Shown: positions 37,014-45,129, counted from the stretch's first letter. The stretch is DNA of 64,000 nucleotides from Nocardioides luteus (GCF_014648595.1 NZ_BMRK01000001.1:372001-436000), one strand, 5' to 3'. Notes: generated from the sequence alone by a model not told the origin. Numbers and translations: made by a program.

Positions 37014-37058
37014 TGGTGGACGATACTGGGTTTGAACCAGTGACCTCTTCCGTGTCAA
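37014..37058 (-). repeat. attL, displaced 3' end of tRNA-Val
   Basis: 45 bases identical to attR, from the complement of the CCA end to the anticodon region (ends TTCCGTGTCAA). Only a tRNA fragment: the 5' half is missing here. Confidence 0.93.
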
Positions 37059-37142
37059 TCGAGTTGGGCAGCCGGGGCGCGATTCGCGTCGCTAGGTCAA
37101 CTGTCCGTGAACGTCCGCGAATGTCGGCAGTTGGCTAGCGTC

Positions 37143-37166
37143 ATTGTCAGGCAGATTGTCAGGCAG
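37143..37166 (+). repeat. Left arm-type integrase repeats
   Basis: Two perfect tandem copies of ATTGTCAGGCAG (37143-37154, 37155-37166), 85 bases inside attL. A near-identical pair lies at 55227-55250 inside attR, so these are likely arm sites bound by the integrase N-terminal domain. Confidence 0.7.
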
Positions 37167-37205
37167 ACTCCTCGGCAGGAACGCCCCGTGGTGTGGCCCC
37201 TAGGG

Positions 37206-38450
37206 TCATGCGCCGCGCGCACCGATCGTTTTGACGACGTCTAATGCATCGCGAAGCAGCGCGGCTACATCTTGGCCGCTCAGCGCCGACTGGTCGGCTG
37301 CGCCAGCACCTCCAGCACCAGCGGCGAACGCGCGTTCGACAAACGCTTGCTTGACACCTTGCAGGACGGCCGGGTCTTGCACGTCTGCGAAGAACGGTCC
37401 AATTGCCCTCAACTCGAGTTCCATACGTTTGTTGGCACTGGACTCAGAAAGGAACTGCCCACCTAGGCGAAAAGCAACCGCGGAGGCGCCAACAATCGTC
37501 ACAGTTGCGCCGATCTTAAGGACAGCATACTGCCAACTGATCGAGTCGTCAGCACCTATGGAACGCAAAGCGAGTATGAGGAAGACGACGCCAGCGATCA
37601 GCGCAGCGAGTCCAACTATGCTCGCGCCGATTCCCCAAGCCCAGCGTTGCTTTGAGTGCTCGGCGAATTTTCCGGCGAGAATGTCCGCAGCCGCGAGTCC
37701 AGACACCTTCTCTGTGTCGTGGCGAAGTTGATCAATCGCAGCGAAAGCTTCGTTTGCGTCAGTTTCGAGTTCTTGCATGTGTTGCAGTCTCCCGGCGACG
37801 ATCTCTTCAAGCCTTGATGCCTGGTTATCCAATGCTTCTCGGAATCGATCCTCGCGTTCAGTCTGCTTTGCGGTGAATACCTCGTTATTCCTGGTCAGTG
37901 CTTCGTCGAGTCGGGTCTCGTCACTGGTGATCTGAGCTCGAAAGGCATCCAGCTGAGTGTGGACGTCTCGGACATGCTGATCCATCACAGCCTGCTGTTC
38001 AGCGATTCGCTGCTGCAAGTCCTGTGACTGCTTCGTGAGTTCTGCGATCGTTTGATCGGCAAGGTCGCGATACTCGTTGAATGTCTGCGTCGCCTGCTTG
38101 GCAGCCCCTCCTCGCAAGGCTCCGACGGGCAGGGACCCTAGATGGTGGAGTGCCCCATCAGCGTGACCACCAGCGTTTCCCAGATGGGCGCGGTTACCGT
38201 TTGACACGTAGTTTCGGACCTCTTGCTCGACCGCAGCCAGTTGGTTGTTTACTGTGTCGAGGGAGGCTCGTGCATACGGCGATGTATCGGTCGGATGAGC
38301 GTGTGACCGAACGGCCGACAAGACGTATCTGAGTTGCTGAAGGAGATCGACCGAATCAGGGTCGGCTCGGTTTGCTGCCTCGGTTAAGAAAGCAGTAAGG
38401 CGATCAGCCGTGGACCAGATGGGATGCTGCTCGAACGAGATCTGATCCAA
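37206..38450 (-). CDS. Unrecognised coiled-coil protein with two membrane helices
   Basis: A 414-residue protein that I cannot assign to a family. Residues about 1-115 are soluble and helical; about 115-250 is a long Gln/Glu/Arg coiled coil (SQDLQQRIAEQQAVMDQHVR, EDRFREALDNQASRLEE). Two hydrophobic helices at about 272-296 and 308-330 (ASIVGLAALIAGVVFLILAL; YAVLKIGATVTIVGASAVAF) are followed by an Ala/Gly-rich tail. It is the outermost element gene, next to AbiV-like cargo. The layout resembles membrane effectors of phage-defence systems, but function is unknown. Confidence 0.75.
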   Translation of the reverse strand: MDQISFEQHPIWSTADRLTAFLTEAANRADPDSVDLLQQLRYVLSAVRSHAHPTDTSPYARASLDTVNNQLAAVEQEVRNYVSNGNRAHLGNAGGHADGALHHLGSLPVGALRGGAAKQATQTFNEYRDLADQTIAELTKQSQDLQQRIAEQQAVMDQHVRDVHTQLDAFRAQITSDETRLDEALTRNNEVFTAKQTEREDRFREALDNQASRLEEIVAGRLQHMQELETDANEAFAAIDQLRHDTEKVSGLAAADILAGKFAEHSKQRWAWGIGASIVGLAALIAGVVFLILALRSIGADDSISWQYAVLKIGATVTIVGASAVAFRLGGQFLSESSANKRMELELRAIGPFFADVQDPAVLQGVKQAFVERAFAAGAGGAGAADQSALSGQDVAALLRDALDVVKTIGARGA

Positions 38451-38794
38451 TGGGATACCGCCCTTCTTTCTTTAGCCCAACCCAACTCACTGGATGTCAC
38501 TCTCATCCACTCTCCCGGAGATTGGCTCGCCGATGAGACTCTGTCGAATCATCGCCCTCAGCGAGTTCCAATGCCTGGCGTTTGCGGGCGTCTCGTCAAC
38601 TTGTACCTAATACTGGGTATGTAGGTACGGCACACGATGTCCGTCGCTGCTGCTCCATTGGCTCGTCAGTCGAGTAGCGAGGTTTCCCGGAGAAACTCTT
38701 GCTTCCGCCCGGAACATGCACCGTGAACTCCATATGGTGCCCAGCCCGCGAGTTCTGGGCCGTACCGACGGTCGTTCCGTGCAGACTTGGCCAT
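38451..38794. other. 344-bp gap without a supported gene
   Basis: Divergent upstream region of the coiled-coil and AbiV-like genes. It is less GC-rich than the chromosome and holds the palindrome at 38603-38628. No convincing coding frame. Confidence 0.6.
38603..38628. promoter_or_regulatory. Long palindrome upstream of the AbiV-like gene
   Basis: GTACCTA (38603-38609) and TAGGTAC (38622-38628) with inner ATAC/GTAT pairing make a near-continuous 11-bp dyad. It sits in the divergent promoter region, so an operator is more likely than a terminator. Confidence 0.45.
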
Positions 38795-39676
38795 ATGGCA
38801 TTGCGGAAGCTCCCCGACCTCACCCCCGAGCGCGTGGTCCAACTCCAAGACGCGTTGCTGGCCAACGCGGATGCCCTCCTGACCTCCGCCCTAGCTGTCC
38901 TGGACCTGGGCCACGTCGCGCTGGCTAGGTCACTGGCCATCCTGGGCATGGAGGAGTCCGGGAAAGCCATAGCGGTCCATGAACGCCGAGTGGAGATGAC
39001 GTCAGAGCGAGAAGGCGAGCCCTTCAGTTGTTTGTGGCTGGACGAACTATGGGCCAGCCATCAGAAGAAACTGGAGAAGGTCCACGGCTTCCTTGTCGAG
39101 GAGCAATACTGGTTCGGCACGGAGCCCGCCGACCCGGCGGCGAACGCCGCGACCCTAGGAGCCATCAAGGCATGGTCACGCCGCCATGACCGTTCCAAGC
39201 AACGGGGCTTCTATGTTGATCTCGGAAAGACTGGAAACGTGCTGGCGCCGACAGACGTCGCCGATGAGCAAGCACTGCGCGAGGTGGTCGCCTACGTCCA
39301 CCAAATCGGCTGGCAGCTTCGCTTAGGCGAGCACATCGAGGGAAAGCGGCAAGACAAGCAAGAGGCGGGCATGGCTCCACTCACGGAGGACGACCTGGGC
39401 TGGATGAGAAGCCGCGACCGCGACGACCTGCCTTCGGAGGTTCGGCGAGCCTTCGATTCCGTGGAGAAGACCATGAAGGCAGGCATCCCCGGTGTACCGC
39501 TGAAGAACGCGGCATACCGCTTCAACCTGCCCGACGCGGACCCGAACCCATTCCGAAACTTGGGCAAGCCCGGTTACGAAGCCGAGACGCGAGAGTTGTT
39601 GTGGATGAAGGAGGACCTTGACCGGGGGGATGCCCAGAGGGACCAAGAGCATGACACCGGCACTGGCCCTTTGTAG
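38795..39676 (+). CDS. AbiV-family abortive infection protein (HEPN-like)
   Basis: A 293-residue protein. LLANADALLTSALAVLDLGH and ALARSLAILGMEESGKAIAV (about residues 22-66) match the N-terminal helical repeat of AbiV proteins, where a conserved E-x-x-G-K follows the ALA-type helix; KQRGFYVDLGKTG at about 135-147 is the second family block. AbiV of Lactococcus aborts phage infection by blocking translation and its family carries a HEPN-type fold. No antitoxin-like neighbour is seen. The upstream extension to 38699 is rejected because the conserved part starts after ATG 38795. Cargo of the element, probably phage defence. Confidence 0.72.
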   Translation: MALRKLPDLTPERVVQLQDALLANADALLTSALAVLDLGHVALARSLAILGMEESGKAIAVHERRVEMTSEREGEPFSCLWLDELWASHQKKLEKVHGFLVEEQYWFGTEPADPAANAATLGAIKAWSRRHDRSKQRGFYVDLGKTGNVLAPTDVADEQALREVVAYVHQIGWQLRLGEHIEGKRQDKQEAGMAPLTEDDLGWMRSRDRDDLPSEVRRAFDSVEKTMKAGIPGVPLKNAAYRFNLPDADPNPFRNLGKPGYEAETRELLWMKEDLDRGDAQRDQEHDTGTGPL

Positions 39677-39768
39677 CCGCCGGCGTCGATGGTCGGGCCT
39701 GCGGCTGTGCGTCGGGGGACTTTTCGCAGTTCGGTTTAGAACCGCTCGAGTCGGGGTAGAAGGTACGT

Positions 39769-39978
39769 ATGAGGAAGCCTGTGGTCGAGTTCCCGCCGGA
39801 ACTGTTGGACGATCCGTCGCTGCCGTTGCCGGAGCGGGTGGATCGGATGACGGCTCGGAGCGATCTGGAGTGGGCGGCGTGGCAGGAGGCGTACGGGAAC
39901 GTACTCGAGTTGCCGTTCGGGATGCCAGTGTTGCCGGTCGATGTGGATGAGCCGGGTTGGTCGACGCCTGGAGAGTGA
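39769..39978 (+). CDS. Small hypothetical protein (69 aa)
   Basis: MRKPVVEFPPELLDDPSLPL opens an acidic, Pro/Trp-rich soluble protein of 69 residues with no recognised domain. The frame has coding-like third-position GC and no overlapping alternative. It follows the AbiV-like gene by 92 bases on the same strand, but linkage is unknown. Confidence 0.5.
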   Translation: MRKPVVEFPPELLDDPSLPLPERVDRMTARSDLEWAAWQEAYGNVLELPFGMPVLPVDVDEPGWSTPGE

Positions 39979-40124
39979 GCGTTTGGTCTACGGGCTGAGC
40001 GCTCCTCTATATTTGCGCGGCGCCTAGGGGACCGGGTACCAGGCCGCACGCTCTCACCCGGAGCGCCTTGAGTCACCAGGGAGGAGGTCTCACGCACCCT
40101 GCCTTGGGTGTTGGACAATGAGCA

Positions 40125-41267
40125 TCAGGGGAGAGGGCATACCGGGTACTCGAAGCGCGGAGACGTCAGGAAAGAGACGGCCGGTGCGACATCACTTCGC
40201 CGACGCTGCGACTGGCTTTTAGGGGAGATTTGTCTCGTGCAATACGTCCGTTCAGTCTTTCCGGAGATTCGGATTACCCCCCGTGGCTCATCCTGCAGTA
40301 GGACGATTTCGTCCTCCGACTCTTTGAGGACGTATCCGACGTAGGTGTCAGTCTTGGTCTCCACGCTTTCCAGCGGAATCCAGACGGGCGAAAATCCAAG
40401 CACGAACAGTAATGTGGCGAGCGTCACGACCATCAGGGTGAATTGCTGCACCTTAAATAGCCTGAGCATCAATGAGTTCTGGCGGTCGTGAGACTCTTCT
40501 AGTGCGCGAACGAGGGCTCTGAAATCCTCTCGGGCGGCGCGAACGTCGCTTGAGCGCAACCCGTCGATCCGGGTGGATACTGCATGCAATCTGGCAGGTA
40601 CGCGTAGCCACCTCTTGGGTGAGTTCGAATCGATGTCCGCTGCGATATCTCGAAGTTCATAAAAAATGTCGAGTCCCGGAGCGGTGCGATAGTCGGCGAG
40701 TCGATCAAGGAGGTCTTCCAGACCCTGAGTGACGCGTTTGGTTCGGTCTGCGGATTTCTGTGGAGCAGTGGCGTCCGGAGCTCTCTGAGCATCGCGCCGT
40801 GTGCGTATCCGAAACAGCTTTCGAATGGCGAACAAGAAAGCCTTCTTGCTCTGCCTAATCTTGGTCTTCCACTTTGGCCAGGCCGTCGATTTCCAGCCTG
40901 GCCAACGGCGGATGATTCCGACGCTAGTTATTCCTAGAGTCAAGATCATGATGAACGCGATTCCGATGGTCCATGGAGTTACGAGCAATGTAAGGGCGAC
41001 GATCACTAGGTAGAATCCAGCGTCAAACATTCCAAAATTTCGGCCCTCATGGCCGGACCATATTATCCAGGCGTGAGCTGCAATTATCGGAATCACGGCC
41101 GCTATTGTTATGAGTGCTGCCGCCAGAACCGGACCCGAGCCCTGTAGTTGGAGTACCGAGGCGGCGGTTTCCCAGGATCCGCCAGAAATGACCACGAGTC
41201 GGACAGTGACGAACAAGATGCCTGCGACACTCGCAACGAGCCCGACGTGCTCGGTAAGAATTTTCAC
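40125..41267 (-). CDS. Unrecognised membrane protein (380 aa)
   Basis: I do not recognise the family. Four hydrophobic segments in residues 8-125 (VGLVASVAGILFVTVRLVVI; AALITIAAVIPIIAAHAWII; FYLVIVALTLLVTPW; IGIAFIMILTLGITSVGI) are followed by a basic, then helical cytoplasmic part (about 130-270) and a last helix (FTLMVVTLATLLFVLGF, about 283-300). The segment TYVGYVLKESEDEIVLLQDE may be a small beta domain outside or inside. Codon use is visibly more AT-rich than the neighbours, which indicates separate acquisition. It lies in the cargo region. Confidence 0.72.
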   Translation of the reverse strand: MKILTEHVGLVASVAGILFVTVRLVVISGGSWETAASVLQLQGSGPVLAAALITIAAVIPIIAAHAWIIWSGHEGRNFGMFDAGFYLVIVALTLLVTPWTIGIAFIMILTLGITSVGIIRRWPGWKSTAWPKWKTKIRQSKKAFLFAIRKLFRIRTRRDAQRAPDATAPQKSADRTKRVTQGLEDLLDRLADYRTAPGLDIFYELRDIAADIDSNSPKRWLRVPARLHAVSTRIDGLRSSDVRAAREDFRALVRALEESHDRQNSLMLRLFKVQQFTLMVVTLATLLFVLGFSPVWIPLESVETKTDTYVGYVLKESEDEIVLLQDEPRGVIRISGKTERTYCTRQISPKSQSQRRRSDVAPAVSFLTSPRFEYPVCPLP

Positions 41268-41540
41268 TATCTCTAACTTCCCGCCGGATCGTCATTGACG
41301 GTCGTTCGGAGCGTCCCATGCACTTATCGCGACGCTGAGGTGATGGAACTGTGGATGACAGGTCCATCGACATACCGTAGTGCAAATGTGAACCGTGCGT
41401 AGCCCTACCGAAGCATCGCGCCACTGGGTGCTCGCGCGGGTCAGGCGGCCCGCGCTCCAGGGAGCCGGGTAGCCAAGGCGGGGATGGCGTCGAGGAACCC
41501 GACCCACGCGAAACCGAACGCGTGTTCGATATCCTTGAGT

Positions 41541-41810
41541 ATGTCCGCCAACCCTCCGAAGAATGACGCCTGGCCCGACCCGAAAGCCTGGCTGCATGTC
41601 TGGGTGCATAGGCAGCGGCGAAACTATCCGCCGCCGATGCCCGGCTTGGTGCTCAAGTGGGAGCTACACAAGGGCCGATGGCGCGCTTGGGTCATCTGGG
41701 TCGACACGGTCTATCCCCAGCCCGAGATACGGCACGCTTGGCTTCCGGTGGATCAAATCCGGCCAGCCAAGAGCGACATCAATGTATGGAGCGACCGCCA
41801 CCGTCGCTAG
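41541..41810 (+). CDS. Small AICE hypothetical protein (89 aa)
   Basis: An 89-residue Trp/Pro/Arg-rich protein (WLHVWVHRQRRNYPPPMPGL; RWRAWVIWVDTVYPQPEIRH). The W-V-x-G-x-x-R / W-L-P pattern recalls small proteins found beside Nudix genes in Streptomyces AICEs, but I cannot name a family. The start 41541 is chosen over 41484 because the conserved-looking text begins there. Confidence 0.55.
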   Translation: MSANPPKNDAWPDPKAWLHVWVHRQRRNYPPPMPGLVLKWELHKGRWRAWVIWVDTVYPQPEIRHAWLPVDQIRPAKSDINVWSDRHRR

Positions 41811-41867
41811 GCCACTCATTCAAGTGGGGTAGTAGCGTCGGGGCGACATGCTGCACGTAGGGACCGT

Positions 41868-42515
41868 CTAGAACCGCTTGCGAGAGCGCTCTGCGTTCCA
41901 AGAGCCAATGGCCTCCGGCCGCCAAAGCGCTGTGCGGCCAACGTGCTTCCCTGGGCTGGGCATCTGGCCACGAGCCGCGTATGCGCGAATCGTGGACGTC
42001 GCGACATTGAGGTGTTTCGCCACGTCCTCGGTCGTCCACCAGTCCAGGTCAGTCTCGTGGGTTGCCACTCCGTGTTCGAGGTAGGCCATCCGCGCTTCGC
42101 GACGCGCATCGATCGCTGCCTGAACTCGACGACCGAGGCGGGGGATCAGTAGGTTCGGCAGCTCGGAGTCAGGGAAGTAGGCGTACCTCTCCAACTCGTC
42201 AGGAGGGAGTTCGATCGCGTCGCGTTCTGGCTGCGAGAGCGTTCCGCCATCGAAGACGAAGAGGATCTTGTCGCCTTCCTTCTCCGAAGGCGCCCAGTCG
42301 GCAACGAGGAGTTTGGTGATCTGGCGATCCAGGCCCAACTCTTCCTTGACTTCGCGCTGGCATGCACCGATGGGTGTCTCGCCGGGCTCGACATATCCGC
42401 CAGGGATCTCCCACCCCTCCTTGTATGTGGGCTTGACGAGCAGCACGTGGTCCGTGGCATCGAAGAACAGGGCGCCAGCGGCGACGCGGGGCTTGGCCAT
42501 CGGCGGGGTCGTCAT
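41868..42515 (-). CDS. Nudix hydrolase fused to a C-terminal HTH (Pif-like immunity protein)
   Basis: A 215-residue protein. Residues 8-130 are a Nudix domain with an intact box (GYVEPGETPIGACQREVKEE then LGL, about 41-63), which hydrolyses nucleoside diphosphate linkages. The C-terminal part (DLDWWTTEDVAKHLNVATST; IRAYAARGQMPSPGKHVGRT) is an excisionase/MerR-like HTH. In the AICE pSAM2 the Nudix protein Pif prevents redundant transfer into cells that already carry the element, so an entry-exclusion role is likely. It is transcribed leftward with the XRE regulator 29 bases upstream. Confidence 0.85.
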   Translation of the reverse strand: MTTPPMAKPRVAAGALFFDATDHVLLVKPTYKEGWEIPGGYVEPGETPIGACQREVKEELGLDRQITKLLVADWAPSEKEGDKILFVFDGGTLSQPERDAIELPPDELERYAYFPDSELPNLLIPRLGRRVQAAIDARREARMAYLEHGVATHETDLDWWTTEDVAKHLNVATSTIRAYAARGQMPSPGKHVGRTALWRPEAIGSWNAERSRKRF

Positions 42516-42544
42516 GCATCCACCCTAGAAGTAATCACCATCAC

Positions 42545-43762
42545 TCAGGTCACGCGGAGTCGATCCGCGAGTCCCTTCAACTGATGGCTCGGCTTGCCCT
42601 TCTGGGTCCGGACCCAGGTCTGCACCAGGTGGCGGCTGAGGAAGTGGTAGCGAACCTGTTCCGGGGCAAGCTGTTCGGCCCCTAGGACCTCGGCCAGCGC
42701 CTCCTCGCGGCGATTTGCGGTGCTCAGCGCTCGCGCGACCTCAAGCGCATGACGTACGCGTCGCTCGGTCGTGGCCCCCGAAGTGTCTAGGGCTGGCCCC
42801 AGGTTCAGGGCTTGCTGGACGTCGCCGAGCTCCATCGCGGTTGAGACGCGGTGCATTCCGACGTTGGTAGGCCCGAATGCCGTCCAGAGGTAGTTGGCAT
42901 CACGTCCGAGCCGTGTCGCCGTGCGTTCGGCCACGTCGAGAAATTCACGCGCAGTCGAACGGTCGTCGTTACGCGCCGCTGCCATCGAACCGGCGAGGAG
43001 GCCGGTGCCGTACACCGACAACAGTGTTGCCCCTGGTTTCACAAGGTGAGGCTCCAGGAACTCAGCAGCATGGTTCGTCAGGTTGACCGCCTCCGCGTAG
43101 GAGCCCGTCGACAGAAGTGAGTGTGCGACGGATCGCATCAGCGAGCCGATGACCACCGGATTCTCACTCTGGTGAGCCGCTTCGATACCCCGATTGGAGG
43201 CGTTCCACGCAAGGTCGGCTTCACCGAGCTTGGTGAGCACCGTGGCGGCAAGCTGATAGGCCAAGGCGAGTCGTCCCGACGCGGTGCGGCGAGCGTCGCC
43301 GCTCTGAGTGCTTACCGAGTAGCGCGCCTCCGGAATAAAGTCGACCAGGCGGCTGACGACGTACCCGAACTTGGCTCGCTGGTAGCCGTCCCAGAGGTCG
43401 TCCAGCGCGTATTTGAGACTATCCAGGCTCATCGGTTCGTGGTCGCGCTCCGTACCGATGTTCATGCCGGTGACATGTCGGTAGTCCATGAGGACCGAAC
43501 GCAGAGCCGGGACCGTCTGTTGGCCGCTGCCCTCGGTCCACTCCATCAAGCGCGGCTCGTCGATCAAGTCGGCTAGCGAGACGTCGAGCGCCTCGGCCAG
43601 CGCGCTAAGCACCGAGAGCCGGTCCAGATCCATTCGGCCGTTCTCGATCTTGCTGAGCCAATCGACCGTTCGACCGACGCGGCCGGCGATGACTTCCTGC
43701 GTGAGGCCTCGACGCTGGCGGTACCAGGCAATCCGTTCTCCGAGTGTGAGCTGTGTCGTCAT
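42545..43762 (-). CDS. XRE-family regulator with TPR-like C-terminal domain
   Basis: About 405 residues. HTH_3 domain at the N-terminus (IAWYRQRRGLTQEVIAGRVG; RTVDWLSKIENGRMDLDRLS), then a long helical-repeat region (about 100-400) like that of quorum-type or Streptomyces XRE regulators, which bind small molecules or peptides. The start is MTTQLTLGER (43762) or an ATG nine bases earlier. It faces away from the transfer operon and is a good candidate to bind the operator at 43899-43915, acting as the element's master repressor or activator in place of KorSA. Confidence 0.85.
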   Translation of the reverse strand: MTTQLTLGERIAWYRQRRGLTQEVIAGRVGRTVDWLSKIENGRMDLDRLSVLSALAEALDVSLADLIDEPRLMEWTEGSGQQTVPALRSVLMDYRHVTGMNIGTERDHEPMSLDSLKYALDDLWDGYQRAKFGYVVSRLVDFIPEARYSVSTQSGDARRTASGRLALAYQLAATVLTKLGEADLAWNASNRGIEAAHQSENPVVIGSLMRSVAHSLLSTGSYAEAVNLTNHAAEFLEPHLVKPGATLLSVYGTGLLAGSMAAARNDDRSTAREFLDVAERTATRLGRDANYLWTAFGPTNVGMHRVSTAMELGDVQQALNLGPALDTSGATTERRVRHALEVARALSTANRREEALAEVLGAEQLAPEQVRYHFLSRHLVQTWVRTQKGKPSHQLKGLADRLRVT

Positions 43763-43891
43763 TCCTCGCATGGCCTCAACCCTCGCCTCCCGAGAGGTAT
43801 CGACCCCGGAATTTTCCTCCGGGCTGTCGGGCGAAACCGCTCCTAGCGTCTATATCGAGCAAGAACCGCCGCCGAACTGAGGGTAGCGGGC

Positions 43892-43919
43892 TAGACATTA
43901 CAGCGCAACGCTGTATTGT
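43892..43919 (+). promoter_or_regulatory. Promoter with operator of the AICE operon
   Basis: TAGACA (43892-43897), a 16-base spacer and TATTGT (43914-43919) form a sigma-70-type promoter 22 bases before the first operon gene. The perfect inverted repeat TACAGCG-CAA-CGCTGTA (43899-43915) fills the spacer, so a bound dimer would block RNA polymerase. Confidence 0.7.
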
Positions 43920-43941
43920 GTTCGATTGAGAGGACCTAGCG

Positions 43942-44208
43942 ATGTTGGAGCGCGAACCCACGCTCGACGAACTGGCAGCGATCGAGGCCGAGATGCCTTC
44001 AATCACGGCTGGTGTCGAACTGGTCGACGCGGAGTGCCGCGTCCTGACTAATCCGGGAGATGTGCTCGCTCGACGGGCTCACCGTCGGGCGATGAGCGCC
44101 CTGCTGTCCCTACTGGTCCAGCAGGCCAACCACGACGCGGCGATTGGTGTCGCGCCTGCCCATGCAATGACCACCCCTGGCTCGGCTCTCCCGGTCGAGG
44201 CTGCCTGA
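43942..44208 (+). CDS. DUF6284-like small protein
   Basis: An 88-residue acidic protein (EPTLDELAAIEAEMPSITAG; VELVDAECRVL) that resembles the DUF6284 proteins encoded at the start of many AICE operons. Role unknown. It is the first gene after the operator-promoter and has GAGAGGA before its ATG. Confidence 0.72.
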   Translation: MLEREPTLDELAAIEAEMPSITAGVELVDAECRVLTNPGDVLARRAHRRAMSALLSLLVQQANHDAAIGVAPAHAMTTPGSALPVEAA

Positions 44209-44229
44209 TTCTCGGAAGGAACCAGATCA

Positions 44230-44442
44230 ATGATCACCGCACCTTTGTTCATCATCTTTCTGCTCGTCGCCTTCGGCATGGTCAAGTGGGGTGGCACCCA
44301 TCCCGGTGTCCTTGCGTTCGGCGCGGTCCTCGGCCTCTCGCTGGCCTCGACCACGCTCGGTGGCCCGATCCTGGACGGGATTGAGACGGGCATGTCGGCG
44401 GCTCTCTCGGCTGCTGCGAACATCGCTGGGGGTGCCCGATGA
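44230..44442 (+). CDS. Small membrane protein (70 aa), spread-type
   Basis: Seventy residues with two hydrophobic helices (LFIIFLLVAFGMVKW; VLAFGAVLGLSLASTTLGGP). Small hydrophobic proteins in this position of AICEs are often Spd (intramycelial spread) proteins; the assignment is positional. A GAAGGAA RBS lies before ATG 44230, and the next gene overlaps by four bases. Confidence 0.65.
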   Translation: MITAPLFIIFLLVAFGMVKWGGTHPGVLAFGAVLGLSLASTTLGGPILDGIETGMSAALSAAANIAGGAR

Positions 44443-44807
44443 GCGCCGCGAAGTCCTGGGACCTGACCTGGGTCGCGACCATGCTCGAAGGTCTCCCCAA
44501 CGTCGAGCTCCACGGAATCTCCGTCGACGTCGAGCCGACCCTGCCCAGCGTCGCACTCAAGGCTGACGCTTCTGATGAGCGTCGCCCGGCGGTGCGCCTG
44601 TCGATCCGCCCGGCCGGCTATACCGCCGCAGCCACGCTCGCTGAGTCCCTGCATCTGTCGGAGCACATGACCGCTGACACCGAGGACGGTTACGGCCTGC
44701 TGGTGCGCCACACCTGGGCTGGGTGGGAGCCCGCCGCCTCGAGCGAGGTCGATGTGTGGGTGGAGATCACCACGACCCAGCGGGTCTGGTCCGAGGCGGT
44801 GGCCTGA
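44439..44807 (+). CDS. AICE hypothetical protein (122 aa)
   Basis: A soluble 122-residue protein of unknown family (SWDLTWVATMLEGLPNVELH; VDVWVEITTTQRVW). It overlaps both neighbours by stop/start sharing (ATGA upstream; TGATG downstream), which shows translational coupling within the transfer operon. Confidence 0.7.
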   Translation: MSAAKSWDLTWVATMLEGLPNVELHGISVDVEPTLPSVALKADASDERRPAVRLSIRPAGYTAAATLAESLHLSEHMTADTEDGYGLLVRHTWAGWEPAASSEVDVWVEITTTQRVWSEAVA

Positions 44808-44878
44808 TGGGCACCGCACTCCTGGCCATCGCCGTCATCTACTTCATCGCCGACGTCATCTTCAAGCACAAGGACTAG
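44807..44878 (+). CDS. 23-residue single-helix microprotein
   Basis: ATG 44807 overlaps the stop of the preceding gene and the frame reads MGTALLAIAVIYFIADVIFK then HKD and TAG. It is one membrane helix with a short charged C-terminus. The tight coupling supports translation, although the size makes it uncertain. Confidence 0.55.
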   Translation: MGTALLAIAVIYFIADVIFKHKD

Positions 44879-44899
44879 GCACAGATCTGAGGAGTCCCC

Positions 44900-45127
44900 G
44901 TGAGCGAGCACAAGAACCGCGCCAACCGTCGGCGTCGGCCTCCCTCGATGAACGAGCTGAACAAGATCGTGGCCACCAACCAGGCCATGACCAACGGCGA
45001 CGACGTCGTCAACGTCCTGACCGCACAGGGCATCGACACCGAAGACCCGACCGTGCGCCGTCGCCTGCGAAAGGCCAAGCGCACCATCCGGAAGCTGAAC
45101 AAGCGACTCTCGAAGGGCTGGTTCTGA
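44900..45127 (+). CDS. Small basic AICE protein (75 aa)
   Basis: A 75-residue protein from GTG 44900 with GAGGAG upstream. Very basic, helical C-terminus (RRRLRKAKRTIRKLNKRLSK) and an Arg-rich N-terminus suggest nucleic-acid binding. It precedes traB by two bases. No family recognised. Confidence 0.68.
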   Translation: MSEHKNRANRRRRPPSMNELNKIVATNQAMTNGDDVVNVLTAQGIDTEDPTVRRRLRKAKRTIRKLNKRLSKGWF

Positions 45128-45129
45128 TC

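Noticed and set aside
37014-37085. A second tRNA-Val at the left junction
   Set aside because: Only the 3' 45 bases match; the anticodon stem and 5' half are not present, so it is attL.
44752-45129. N-terminal extension of TraB
   Set aside because: It overlaps three small genes in other frames and has shadow-type composition; ATG 45130 follows the previous stop closely.
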